NCBI GenBank assembly: GCA_013365325.1
Contig: JABVXV010000005.1
Coordinates: 186,001-250,000 of the forward strand
Length of the DNA: 64,000 nt
Direction: 5' to 3'
Origin: Dipetalonema caudispina
Taxonomy: Eukaryota > Nematoda > Chromadorea > Rhabditida > Onchocercidae
Shown: piece after piece, positions 35,474 to 48,428 of the stretch
How the letters are laid out: each line of letters starts with the position of its first letter
Position numbering within the stretch: the stretch's first letter is position 1
Made by a program: the position numbers and the translations under genes
The notes under the pieces: generated by a model
Database searches by the model: none
Told to the model about the DNA's origin: nothing
What the model saw: the letters and a program-made list of their open reading frames with translations, nothing else

Positions 35474-38400
35474 CTGAAAAAAAGTTAGAATTCTGAACGT
35501 GAATGATAAGAATATACGAATATATTGCAATACAGATCATATGATGGCAATAATGGAAGTCAAACTCCGTAAACGGATTCATCTCAAGAAATGACTGATA
35601 GTAATTCATTGTCCATTTAGCCTTTCGAGATATTATACTGAACATTCATGTCTTAACCCAATAATCACTACTGAAATTACTACAACAGGTTGACCCATAC
35701 AAATCTCTTATAAACTATCAGAAACAAAAAGATAGAAGGATGTGAAGTCCCCCCGAATCGCAAATTTAACTAACAAAAAGTCAGTAAAGCTTTTAATGAA
35801 ACTTATTGCGGTCCGTTATTTTGCAATAGAATGGCTGTTACACCAAGTTTTTAAATGGTTGTGTTCTCAAGAGCAGAAGGGAGAAGGTCAGTTGTCCGGA
35901 ACTGTCCACTCTTCACTGGCTACATCAGATTGGAATTTATGTGGAACCAAAGAGTTCGTTCATTGATCATATCATATTGCAATAACAACTGCAATAAAAA
36001 ATATTTTACCACCACATCAACAAGGTAACAGCATGTTCGTTTGCCATCACGTCAATCCGATTATTAAGTCACTGAAGTATATAGTAGTGAGATGACCATT
36101 CATTGCAGACAATTCTATGCGAATTTGTTAGAGAAGTTCATGATGGAAGATGTCGAATGGTTACGCTCATCTAACCTAATAGGCGAATAAGTGAAAAAAA
36201 AAAAAAAAAAACAATTCAGAACACGTCTGTTCGGTTACCTAGAAGCTTTCAGGAATTTATACAGGCCCTTGGGCTCGATTTAGACTTTTTTTTTTAATAG
36301 GATCGATATCTGTAGATGTTCCCTTTCTTCCCGTACATCAAAAAGAACTGAAATTCTGTTGGAATTTTCAATAAAACCTGATTCGGATTTTGTGTGCTGT
36401 AGATTCTTTAGTCTTCTGTTAATATTATTGTTATTACTATACAAAATTTGTTGACAAATACATATATATTTTAGTGTTGCCTTTTCATATTTATTCATCG
36501 ATGAATAAGCTGAAGATATTGTCATTGCTTTAATGACAGTAGTGTCTGTATAGAATTACATCAGTTTCTGGAACTCAATCCATACAGGAAACAATTCCGG
36601 ATATCATTTGGAGAACGAATTTACTCAGAGTTCCGGTGAAGTGGATGTTTGGTTAATGGGAAAATGAGAAGTAGTCACGCTATTCAGGACATTTCTGATT
36701 ACATCGGGACGTGATGGATACTTGATTTGTCACAACTGATGTCATTTTATTGTTGTTTGTTACTGCTACTGTTTTTCTTATTTCAAAGTTTTGCATATGA
36801 CCGGACAAACTTTTAGCTTTCACGATTTCCGCTTGCTGATGATTGCAGCATGGATGATGATAATGATGATCTATGGTAACATTTCTAAGGGTAGTACTGA
36901 TTTAGAAGCTTAATTTGTTTTTGCTATTTAAGAGATTCCACTTTGCATCTCCATCATGCTTTCAAATTTATTCTGGTTGACGATGATATTGTGTGCCCTA
37001 ATACTTTTGTGTTTTCGAATACAAGTTCGATAAATGATATGCAATCATTTGATGTTAAAAGGAGTTGGTTGGTTTAATTATGTTTGGAATTTTGATTATG
37101 ATTTTCGTCTTGATCACATTTACACTCTTCATATTAACTATTATAATGGAAATAAGGCGCAGTAATAGATCGATCACCGTATCATCGAAAATACATATGA
37201 TATGTGTCATCTTGCAATATGAACATATTAATTAGTTGGCACTTATTCTAATGTTGAGATTTTTTTCTTTTTAAATTTCAAATGATAAGTTTCCGATAGC
37301 AAATTGAATATGGTTCATGATATGCAGCAATGAATGAAGTTAAAGGAAGTAGACATTTATTGACTGACATATTGATTGTTTTCTTTCATTCATCTCTTAC
37401 CTTCATTAAAGGAATTTATTTCATAACTGAGAAATCGGTTAACAGAAACTTAAATTCTTCCTCTTTCAAGAGATGAAGAAGTTATACAGTGAATATATAT
37501 AAAGATATTATGAAATGATTAAAGAGATCGGATGAAATTCCACTTTATTCTTTCATTTGTTCTCAAAAGATCAATATGGGAAACAAATTTGTTTCCAATG
37601 GTATCTTTCTTTGAAAGTACTTTGGTACCATAGTTAATTGTTTCCTTTGTTTTTTTCAGTAGGATTCTTTCTATTTCAAGTTTTACAAAGAAAAGAACAT
37701 GAATATCCTTTTCATTTTATTAGTTTTCTCGTGGCAGGTATTTTTCCAATTCATCTATTTTCCTAAATTACTTATAAATTTCATCACCTGGTTCTTTTTA
37801 GTTTGAAAATTGTCATACGTAATGTTGCTGTACAAGTTTAGGCATTCCCTAGGTAATTAACTTTATTGCAAGTCTTTTTGTCATATATTCGAAGTTTATT
37901 TTCAGAGAGAAAAGTGGATTTCCACAAAAAAGTTTACTTAAACATTTCACATAACTTCGTTTTGTACTATTGAGGTATTCTTGCTACTCAAGTTTTCATA
38001 ACTGAAATTCTGTTAAATTAATCTGCGCTAATATAGTTTGTGCTATTCCAAATGCACCCATTATCACTAAAAGTAGATATTTTATTTACAAAGTGTTCAT
38101 TGAAAGAATAAGACGAAGTTGTACAAATGGATCCTTATCAATCAGCGATGATTCAATAAAGCGAAAGATGATGCATTATGTAAATTGCAAACTGGGAAAG
38201 CCTTAGTACTTTGGAAATTCTAATTTTATCAAATGATTTAGCTGTTAAAGTTTGTTTGCTAGCATCATTATTTTCATTGACTTTTTAGAGGAAGATTTCA
38301 AATCTCAAAAGGAGTATGCATTTCATGAATTCCTCATCGATCATCGCTTACTTCTTCAATATTACAGAAGTCATTCCTTCTGCTTTAGCACTTTCTCTTG

Positions 38401-40768
38401 AAACGGAAATTCTCAGAAACCCATGCGTGAAATTTCCGACCTTGCGTAGGTTTAAAAAAATGAAAAATCCTTAAGAACCTATAACCGAAGTTATTTCATT
38501 CCCGCTTTCAAAAAGGCTCAAAAAAATTGGGTGAAGTTCTCCCATCTGCATTTACCGCTGTCATTTTTCCGCCTATACTGTTCATGTGATTTTGCTCCAG
38601 AACGAAACACAATTACACTCTGTTTTAGAACCTTTGCCCCCTCTGTTAAAAGCTGTTCCCTTTCACTTCGCTCGTTCCATTCTCTTTTATTGTCATATGC
38701 ACATAATTTCATATTTCAAATTTCAATTTAAAATGCTACAAAGCAATACCAACCAGAAATTACAGTATTTAAAATTTAATAAAAATCATAGTAGCAATAA
38801 ACCAATCTTCTGCAACCATTCAACCATCCAGCGGTATCATTTATTCAAAAAATCGAGGAAAAATTAGTCATCCATCAAGACATTGATTATTTATTTGTCA
38901 TGATCTCATTTGTTATGAGCTAAAAATGACATTGGGCGATGTCATTTTTTCCACCTGCTGCTTTAGCTTTTATCGCTTCATTTACTTAATAAATTGACTA
39001 TTGATAGGTGTATTAGCATACTTCAATACCTTTTTCTTTCAGCTAACATTTCTAGTTCTTTTGATATACTATATGTAGACCATGTCATTTTTAAATTAAT
39101 TTTCACTGATTCTGTAGATCGAAAATAGCAGGTTTGATTTATAGAAAAACGAAAACTTTCCTATTCTTCCGAAAAAAAAAACCTGGCATTAGTGAAGAGT
39201 GTATAAAGAAATGATGGATTTCGATTGAAATGAATTGAAACTTTGTTTTGAAGTCATCCGCCTGCTAACTTCATTTGTAAGCGCATGTGGTATATGGGCT
39301 ACTTCTACGTAGCTTCTGTTGAATTTTAGGTCGGGATTTAATATCTTTAGAAATTTTGACATAGAAAAAGATAAGGAGAATGATCATAACATTCAGCTGG
39401 AGGATATGAGTTAGGAGAGGATTCTGGAATCTGCTATTAATTCAAGTATTATAATTTGAAAGAGCAGCAAACATATTCAAGAGTAGGAAAGGAGTAAATG
39501 AACTTTTTTTATCAAAGATGATGATAAAAAAATCTTTTCAGAGCAAGTTGTGGTTTTTTCAATTTTTCAGGAAAACTTTTTTCTTTTAAAATTATCAAAA
39601 TATAAAAATTACTTTCCAACATCAGCTGCAAGCAAAAATTTTAGACAGGAATATTAATAATTATATTCCTGTACTCACGTACGTGAAAATTTGCCGATCC
39701 GAGCGAAAAATCGATGTTTTTCCTCATGTAATAATGAATAGGATATGTAAAAACTCAAAAAAAAGAGCATTTAAATCAGCAAGAACGATATCGTTCAGAA
39801 AAATCTGAATATGCATCAATGCAAACTGCATGTTATTTTTGCAAGAGAATAGCATATATGCATGAAGGGAAAAAAAAAGATGGGAGGTATCTCTTCTGAA
39901 AGTATCGCTTTCTTTTTAAAATGAATAAATGTTTGCGATAAGCAAATTAATTGCTTGATTGCACTTCTCTTGTCTTATTTTCCTCATCATCTTCATTCCC
40001 TTATAATATCCCGAAAAGAATAAACAAATTTCTCTCTTTGCTTGACAAACTCCTGTCATTGTATCAGAAAATGATTCAACATATCAAACATTTCGTGTAT
40101 ATCAATTGTGCTACTGTATGACAAGTGTAAACTACGAAGCAAATACTTTCATTGATAAAAGTTGATAAAAATTAGTGATGAAAATTTCCGTAACACTTTT
40201 CAGTGATAAAAATTTCTGTAGCACTCACAGCTCGATGAATTCGACATCTTCACATATGTTTGTTTCGTAAACAAACGGCGATTAAAGTTGATAAATTAAT
40301 TACGGTCTATTAATTGTCTTCACTAAGTTTTTATACTTAGTACACGAAACGTGATTCCGTTGCGAATTATTGTATCATTTTATTATCTGGAATGGATTAC
40401 AGGGAACAGTATTGAGATCAGAAGGTTATATCACAAGCAACATCACGATACTACATTGATCCTCATGCATCTAACATTTACATTACTTCTCTTCGTCGTT
40501 GCTATCGATGTCCACTTCGTTCACACATTCAGTTGGCGATCCACCGAAGGGTTTGATTTGACTATTTAACGTTGTCGTACTTCCAGTGTATTTCGGTGTA
40601 TCATAACTTAATGTTCCTTCATATTATTATGTGTGAGATACGTAGGATACAAGATCACATTGATAAATAAATATGTAACATCCCATTAACATTCTTGTAA
40701 TTATGTTGAAATGTTGTGAACTAATCATTAGTTCTCTTTGGTTGCATTACTAACTTTCAGATAAAACG
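35474..40768. other. 5.3 kb without a confirmed gene
   Basis: Open frames here lack recognisable families. A minus-strand ATG frame at 38518-38712 (64 codons, Lys/Arg-rich) sits in a slightly GC-richer patch. Two tiny plus-strand frames with secretion-signal-like N termini, at 37699 and 40465, are discussed under findings. A TA-rich microsatellite lies just left (about 35286-35301) and a poly(A) run near 36194-36211. No RNA gene was seen. Confidence 0.4.
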
Positions 40769-41098
40769 ATGTTCCGATTTTCCAGATGTATCCTGACCAG
40801 AACATTTGCGCATTTCCACAGTGTAATTTTAAGCAGCAGAAACAGTATGCAGGACGAAAATCTCAAGTTTTACCCTAAACAAATGAAGGATATTTCCAGG
40901 TTGGATGAGTCGATGGCGATGTCACGTGATTTACGAGCTAAGGAAATTTCACCACCCAGTTATATGAAACGCTATGAACGTGAGCCAAATGAACAATTGC
41001 TGCGACATATTTGGTTAAATATTCTACATCCAAGAATGCTGCGACGTCACGACCTGTCGCAACCATTATTTTATTTGCCTTTATGGAAAGAGCGTTGA
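40769..41098 (+). CDS. Small protein with mitochondrial-type presequence, 109 residues
   Basis: Single-exon frame with ATG at 40769 and TGA at 41098. The start is preceded by TAACTTTCAG, a strong splice-acceptor sequence eight bases upstream, as expected for a trans-spliced nematode mRNA. The N terminus MFRFSRCILTRTFAHF is rich in Arg, aromatic and hydroxyl residues and lacks acidic residues, typical of a mitochondrial targeting peptide. The rest is hydrophilic, with SYMKRYEREPNEQLLRHIW and ending FYLPLWKER. I do not recognise the family; a small mitoribosomal or respiratory-chain accessory protein is possible. It is the only well-supported complete plus-strand gene in the window. Confidence 0.6.
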   Translation: MFRFSRCILTRTFAHFHSVILSSRNSMQDENLKFYPKQMKDISRLDESMAMSRDLRAKEISPPSYMKRYEREPNEQLLRHIWLNILHPRMLRRHDLSQPLFYLPLWKER

Positions 41099-42447
41099 AA
41101 TCGTTTCCACATCACACAAGGATAGATGGAACTTGTAATCCCGATCCTTCGGGTCATAATACAACTGCTATCATTATTATTAGTATTTTTGCTAGAGCCA
41201 TTATCACAACTTGTTATTCATTAACGTGTAAAAAATGTAACAATGCTGATAGTGTACGAGCATAGATGATACTAATTTGTGTACAGAAGTTATGATAAAG
41301 CTTCTCTAAAATATACCATCCATCAGTTCAGTTGAACTAAAACCTTAACAACCTTACTTATTATGTCATGCTCTTTAATTTATCTAATTCTGATGATTAA
41401 ATATGCCAAAAACATTGGATTACTCAAGACCCTTATTATTTCAGAGTAACGCTGATCCTAGAAGGTCAATACAGCTATAGTATATCTTCTCGATCTACTT
41501 TGAAGCTTTCGAAACATATCTTCACCCTACTTACTTCTTCTATATTAATCGTATGTTATCATCATTCCCAGTTGTACTACATGCCAAATCAATATGAAAC
41601 TGACTCCCAATTTTCCTTCTTTTCGACACAAGAGCAGTATGAGACTATAATTAAGGATTTCAAATAACGTAATATTTTCATTGACAATTATGACGTGATT
41701 ATGCTATGTTACTGCATAAACGTAAGGTTATAATGAAGTAACTATTACAACTATTACGTTGTGTTATTCTTTATTATAATAATTTAATTTACAAACCATA
41801 AGTAGCAGAAATCAAAAGGAAAAGAAAAGAAGAGAGAAATAAGAAGCGTTACAAATTAGGATAGCCAAAGAATGATGTTTATGACGGCAACACATCTACA
41901 AATTCATCGAAATTGATCGAATCTTTTTGTTTCTTCATTATGTTTTCTTTAATTGCCGAAAATGGACCACTTTTTTCAGATCCTTAAATTAATTATTTCA
42001 CATAAAGTTGCATTTAGAACTTGAAAGAATAAAAAGTGTATGAGGAAAAAAAATAACCTGCAGCAACCTCAATGGTTGTAAAAAACATAAATACGACATA
42101 AAGATGATGTAATTAGAAAATTCAGATCAATTATTTAATGCTAAGGATTTTGATTAAGTCCTGCAAACTTCTCACTCATTCTTAGCCTAAAATATTCCAA
42201 AATATTTGTCCATCTTGACGTTCTCGTATGGTTATGCCTTTTCGTTTCGATAAAAGGACTGACCAAAATTGCATTTTATAAAATTCTCATTTTCTCTTCG
42301 ATTAGAAACAAGAAGACCGAATGCTTTTGTTCTGAGTATTAAAAAGTAAGCATACTCCTAGAAATAGATTCCGAAATTGGCCTATCACTCTCATTCCTTT
42401 TTTGACTTCAATATTTAAACGAATTACTGTTGAATGCTGAATTGCTA
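41099..42447. other. Intergenic; nothing recognised
   Basis: AT-rich sequence between converging gene ends. The plus-strand frame overlapping 41011-41265 is in another frame of the 40769 gene and has no support of its own. Confidence 0.4.
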
Positions 42448-43083
42448 CTACATGATATGGGTATATACTGGAACTTTCCGTGTTTGGCAAGTACTTGTTG
42501 CTAAACAGCCAAAGTATGCTTGGCTTATTCCCATTGCGTGCGAGATTTCTGGGTGGAAGTATTCATTTTGCAAAACTTCATCATTAAATGGTTTAATAAA
42601 AATAACGGATTGAATATTTGATGTTTTTAGACGCAAAACTATACTCGGCGATTATGCCATAATGATTTTCGCAGTTTTTTAAGATACTAATTCAAAAAAA
42701 TCAGACAAGACAAGAAAATTAATACTGTTTAATATCTTAACCTGTTGAAGTTCCGACAGCTGTATTGCATTTCGTTCCCGATAATGATGATAGTATCATG
42801 CTGTACTAGAAGTTGAAGCATTTTAGTATTAAGGCTATATGTAAAAATGAATTGGAACTTTGTGAACTATAAAAAGTGATTACATATTTCGAATATGTAG
42901 AAGATATTACTTACCTCATTAAGTAAATCATTGCTTGAAGAATTCTGAGAATACAATGTACTATCCTGTGTTATCTCTACTATAATATGCAAATTTATCA
43001 TTTCCAAGAAATAAGGGAGGTTTATGACAAATGGATGGTTATGATTTATCAATGAAATACTAAACTCTCCATTTCTAAGGCTA
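42448..43083 (-). CDS. Three-exon 3' part of an unrecognised gene (partial)
   Basis: Three exons have consistent phases. The first begins after TTCAG at 43083 and runs to a GAG|GTAAGT donor near 42916. The second (about 42811-42743) lies between CTTCTAG and ACAG|GTTAAG. The third runs from about 42640 to the TAG at 42448. The joined sequence includes SLINHNHPFVINLPYFLEM, SSSNDLLNE, GTKCNTAVGTST, and FIKPFNDEVLQNEYFHPEI. It contains scattered Cys and no long coiled coil. I do not recognise it and the 5' end is not found. The minus-strand exons at 43626-44531 do not join to it in frame in any way I tried. Plus-strand frames over the same bases are less consistent with splice signals. Confidence 0.35.
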
Positions 43084-43625
43084 TCAATTCTGAAGTCGTA
43101 GAATAATGTATACAAAATTGAAGGATGAAAATTTTGCCTTCCTCCTCATCACTCTTCAAATTTTAAGGCGGATCGTGAAAAATGTTGATTGGATAAATTG
43201 CTGAAAATCAATGAATTACAATTTCCCTCCAAGTTGGATAAATATTATTATTTAATTAAGACAAAAATTAACAAACTAATGAAATTTCAATTTGCAAAGC
43301 AAATATTCTCAGAAAGTCACTTACCAATATTAAGTGCCACTTTTGAAGTTTCCAATAACGAATCTTTTATTGGAAACTGCTGGAAAAATATGAGAAACAT
43401 AGCACTTTTGTAAGAATTATTTCATAACCTTTGCCCCCAAACCGGGCAATGATTGAAATTACGATGTACTCAAAATGTAATAATAGCTATCTTTTGGATT
43501 GAAAGAACAAGCAAAAAAAAAGCTGTCATAGAAATTGCCATAAAACAGCAACATTTTCGAGAAATTCTAAACAGTTTCGAAATTCGCAAATCATCCTGTT
43601 ATTATTCAAAGCGGAATACTTCAGA

Positions 43626-44531
43626 TTAAATGATACTATGATGTTTGAAAAGATAAGGAAGTAGTGATAAGATGAAATTACAACAACTTGCTTCCTGTTC
43701 CTTCTTTTTTAGCTTGTCGTTCGACAGAGGCTTATTTGATGATACCTCGATTTTGTCCAATTTCTGAATGAATCGTCTTCATTTAAAAATTTCCTCTTCT
43801 AAGGGAAAAAGAGCAGATATAGAAGTAAACTTACTTCCCTTGTCGATTCCTTTTTACCTGCAAAATTAAAATTAATGACAACAGCAAATGTCTCATAATA
43901 TGGAATATCTTTGGAAGAAAACGATCATCCTATTCTCTCTTACAGTAATCAATTTATTGATGTTCAATTCATCAGCTCAGTGATCTCTATCACTTTTTGC
44001 TACGGTATGATAATTTTTCGGTAAGTACGATAAAACAGAAGCAATTTTATTGCTCACTGCTATCTCTGCTAATCTTTATTAGCATGCAAACATGGAAACG
44101 AACTTAAAAAGGAATTTGCATAAAATGATTCCTAAATAATTCAGATTAGACACGGAATTTCATCATATAAAATACAAACTAAATAATTCAAAAATGTTAG
44201 AATGGGAGAAGACATTAAAAAAAAATCAATTTGCTCCAAACTGCGCTTATGGCATCATGATGAGGGACATTTTATAGCTATTCAAATGGATGAATTTCAC
44301 TTAAGAAAAAATAAATAAAAAAAAATAAGAATCTTCTTTCAAGCTAATGAATAGCACATCCCGAACATTTCTTCATTTACTCTCCGGATTGGCTAGCTTT
44401 CAAAATAAAGTTAACCTTAAAAATAACCTATTTCATTAGGCAGAAAGTCTATAAAGAATAATTCCAAAAAACCTACTCCGTTGCTCTTCGGCATCTTTGT
44501 AGACATCCTTCCGAGTTTGACAATTAGCCAT
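43626..44531 (-). CDS. Possible small lysine-rich protein, unrecognised
   Basis: ATG at 44531 opens exon 44531-44477 (MANCQTRKDVYKDAEEQR), with donor GTAGGT in phase 1. Exon 43857-43835 follows TTTGCAG and ends at GTAAGT. A third exon starts at 43763 after CATTCAG (KLDKIEVSSNKPLSNDKL). If unspliced beyond this it ends at TAA at 43626, giving 71 residues; if spliced, further exons may follow, for example one at about 43414-43359 flanked by TTTCCAG and a strong GTAAGT. The first two junctions are phase-consistent with good signals. No family is recognised; the charged composition suggests a disordered protein. Confidence 0.35.
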
Positions 44532-46754
44532 TTTGCGCCTCTATTTCCTCACACCTACAACAATTCGAAAAAACGAGAAAAAAAAATTGGTTTCTTTTTT
44601 TTGATTTTTTTTTTCACGAAATCTGACTCTATCCTTTCCAGGAATAGATAAAGACTAGGTAATGTTAAAGTGGATATGGGAGTAGAAACGAAATTGAATT
44701 TAGTAAGAAAAACCAATATCGAAACAAGTAAATTTCTTTTAAATAGTTATTAATACCCCTAAAACATGCCAATTTTAGGTACACGATAGGTATACGCAAT
44801 ATCATCAAACATTAATTCCTTTCTTTCTAACCTATTCGATAAAAATTGCAATCATTTTATCCTTTTTCAATGATGTTTAAAGTAAAAATTAGTGGAATAA
44901 TTAGTTATCAGATGGCAAAATTAATTTGCTTTACGTAATTGGTGAAAAAAGGATCGAATTGCTCTGAAATCGGAAATACCGTGACCTGGGATATTAATAG
45001 TGGATTTGATATTTAGAAGCGGTCAAATGAGAGAAAAATAAAGCTCTTTGTTGGATAGCTATTATTCAGGAATTTTTGAAAAGCCATTCTGTCTTGGAAA
45101 AAATAAATTAGTCCTAAAACATTTCATGATTTTGAAGTAAACACATGAGAAAACGAAACTCAACAATATCTAAGATTTATTTACCTACTAATTAATTTAT
45201 TTTTAAACTCGATTACGTTCCCTTTACTTGTACTAACTGGTAAAGATAACAAACAGTACAGAGTGTAAATATATTTTCTTCGAAAACTTGCGGCTAATCA
45301 TTCGTCGTTACATTTGCATTCCTCTCATAATTTTAATTTGATATGTTTTCAGAAAATAGAAAAAGCAGTTCATAATAAAAGGAATGAGATTTACTTTTCG
45401 TTTTTCATTTTAATTTCAATTTAATGTGTTTCCAGGAAGTAGTCTGTAATAAAACGAACGACATTTACATTAGAAAACATCGCTTAACATAGAAATGAAC
45501 ATTGCTCTCAAACTTCTCTTTCCATATACGAATATTGTGCACCTTTCCAACATTCAGAATACTAGTTTAAAATATTGAAGGATTGGTGATGTAACGTGAA
45601 ATAAATTGAAATTATTGAAGATCTTGGTAAAGTTTAATTTCTGAAGGTTCTTTCCAGCTGAGTAGAGTTATCATCCAATTCCGCGATAATCTCAGTATCG
45701 CAACTCTTTTCAAAATAATTGAGTTCTCCAGTTTTCATTTCTAAAGCACAGGTTGAAGCGTAATAATGTCATAATCATTCAGATTGTTTGCTTGATTTAT
45801 GCTTTTATGATTTCAAATCTAGTAAGAAAAAATTTCACATTAGATATTCTTTCTCTAACAAAAGCCTAAGAAAACAGCGCTAAAATGAGAACTAGAATGA
45901 GACTATTTGGGCAAACATATTGAGATCCCAGGATTTTTTCGTCGAGGTACCATTCGTAACTGTTTTGGCGGATTTACGATAGTGTTAAGAAATCAATGCC
46001 AAACTTTTGATGGAAGCAAACTTGATAATTTGTGTTACATCCCGTTGATTACTAAGACTGTTCGAGTACGTCAGCAAAGTGTCGGATTCTCGAATGACCT
46101 CTCGCATTAGATCATTCCATTTTATCAGTAAGGACAAGGTCTTCTAGAACCAACTGATCTTCGATAATGGAAAAGAGAGCAAGACGAGGTCTAAATTTTT
46201 CATCTTCACACATGACAAAATTAAGGCTTGAGAAAAGGATGATAATCATTATATGAATGTTATGTTTAAGGAATTGAATCTGCTAAACGTATATTCCCCA
46301 CCTTTTATTATATAAAAAATGTTAAGTACAGCTGAAAGTATATTACTTGAGGTAACCAATGGTAACTAACATAAATTTATATTCAATTTTTAAAGCAAAT
46401 AGATTTCCTACATCTCATTTATTTCAAATAGCACATAACTTCAATAATGAGTACAAATATATTCACAGAGAAAATACCAGTAGGACCACTGAATATTTTA
46501 GATGACCTTAGCAAATAATCATTCATTCACTGCAGCAATATATCATAAACTATTTTCAGTACTAGCATACCAAATGGCAAGCACTGTTCCATAATTTCAT
46601 GTACTACTTCCTACAACACGGAATAGATCCCAGGGATCTACTTAACCAGATCCATTACGAAGAAATAAAAAATATGAAGTAAAATAAATTGACATGTGAA
46701 TGTATTTTTGAACCCCTAAATTTAATTTGATAGTATAATTTGATTCTAAAACAC

Positions 46755-46859
46755 CATTCCGAACTAGTTACTCACTTAATTAGAAAACATCTTCATTCGA
46801 AATCTGGATTTTATGCAAAAAGATATCCTCTAAATAATTGGTAAAACTAGTTCGGAATG
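46755..46859. repeat. 105-base element with perfect 15-bp inverted ends
   Basis: CATTCCGAACTAGTT at 46755-46769 and its exact reverse complement at 46845-46859 bracket 75 bases. The interior has only weak further pairing, so it looks more like a small foldback element than a classic microRNA precursor. Confidence 0.8.
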
Positions 46860-47479
46860 AGGTTATCACTCCACCATCGTATGGTGACTAAGTGAGAAGT
46901 TCACCGGGTGAAGAACTATTTTTTGGGGAAGGCACTAATGATACTACAATATGACGTCAATTGTCATATCACGACTTTAATAACACAAACTAACAATAGC
47001 TAGCATTACATATGCTAAACTCATGATCAACCGATAATTGTTTGCTATATTATGTCAACCGGTCAATCATACCCTTCATTTCACATAAAAACATTACGGC
47101 ACTCTTGAAACTCCAAAAAGTGAACAGATATGTAAAGATATACAAAACAAATCCCAGGTAAACCAGATATTAAACGAAGGCAGTTAATCACTATCTCTAA
47201 ATTAACTGAAACTGAGCTCTGTTATAGGGTAAATAAACACAAACAATATTAAACTAGCGGCAATCGGCCCAGTTAGAAATGAAAAGGTGAAAACTTCTAA
47301 GATCTTTGTGTCCAATGGGTCATAGTTATACACATTTCAAATGGGTATAAAACCGGATGTACCATTACTTGTTTCTCATCAATACCTAATACCATCTCGC
47401 ACTCCTAAACTGCTTATGTACAATGAGAAGATTTGGGAACTTTTAAACTGAAAACAATTTTCACTACATAATTAGACTA

Positions 47480-47520
47480 AATACAATAGCTTATACATCA
47501 GAAAGCTGAGCTATTGTATT
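47480..47520. repeat. Hairpin with perfect 12-bp arms
   Basis: AATACAATAGCT at 47480-47491 pairs with 47509-47520 around a 17-base loop. Intergenic. Confidence 0.75.
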
Positions 47521-48428
47521 TTACAATGAACAATTCCCATCGTACAACAACAGCATATCATTAGATATATCACCAAATTTACAATTAAAGGATAATGGAT
47601 CTCCTATGCTTCTACCGATTTCATTGAGAAAAATGGTATTGCCTTAGGATGATCCGTGGAAAAACCAAAGACGCATATATCTTGAAGAATTCTAAAAAAC
47701 AATAATTCTAGATATCATGCGCGCTGTAACCAATCATATGATAGGGAAGAGGATTAAAAAATAGTTCTTATAAAATCTTAATCTGTTATTAAACCATTGC
47801 AATTGCTCATTTTCCTGTTATGCCCCTTCAAGGAAATTAGCTTTACAAAGTGAACGATTTTCCCAGTTTTTTAACAATGAACTTACATTGATAATTTCAT
47901 TAAACATATAAATAAATTATTGCTTTCCTGGAAGTACAAACAATAAAATGCATTAACTACGAACAGAAAAACGACCACAAGCAATCGATATGAAACAAAA
48001 TTGTAACACGTAGCGTAGAATCATTGAAGATAACTTCAGGGCAACGATGGTCAATTCGTATGAAACTTAAGGACTCGACTGTATTAGTTCTACTTTTCAC
48101 AAATGATAGGCTTTAAGCTATGTGTTTTATCCATTTTCTAGAACCTTGGAACAAATAATTCAGCGTACTGAATGTAAAATATGGCTCATGGTACGTTTTT
48201 TTTTTAAATCAAAAAATGGTCGAAACCATTAATGGCGACAGCAACATAATAGGAAGTTTTTTTTAATTTCTGCAGGTATTATAACTTGTTAAGATAACTG
48301 ATTTTTCCTTGCTTATAATTTCCTAATGCTAACTGCTGCCAAAAACCTACATAAACTATTTTTAGATACATAAATCGCTCTACAAATATCAATGTTGAAA
48401 ACAGGTGAAATTAATATTGATGTCTTTG

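Larger units (their letters stand above)
44532..48428. other. 3.9 kb intergenic with two inverted repeats
   Basis: No gene is supported. A plus-strand frame at 45907-46110 starts with TTG and has no recognisable family. The inverted repeats at 46755-46859 and 47480-47520 are listed separately. Confidence 0.4.

Noticed and set aside
45907..46210. Protein-like stretches on both strands
   Set aside because: Open stretches are short, switch frame repeatedly and match no family; random AT-rich sequence is the simpler explanation.
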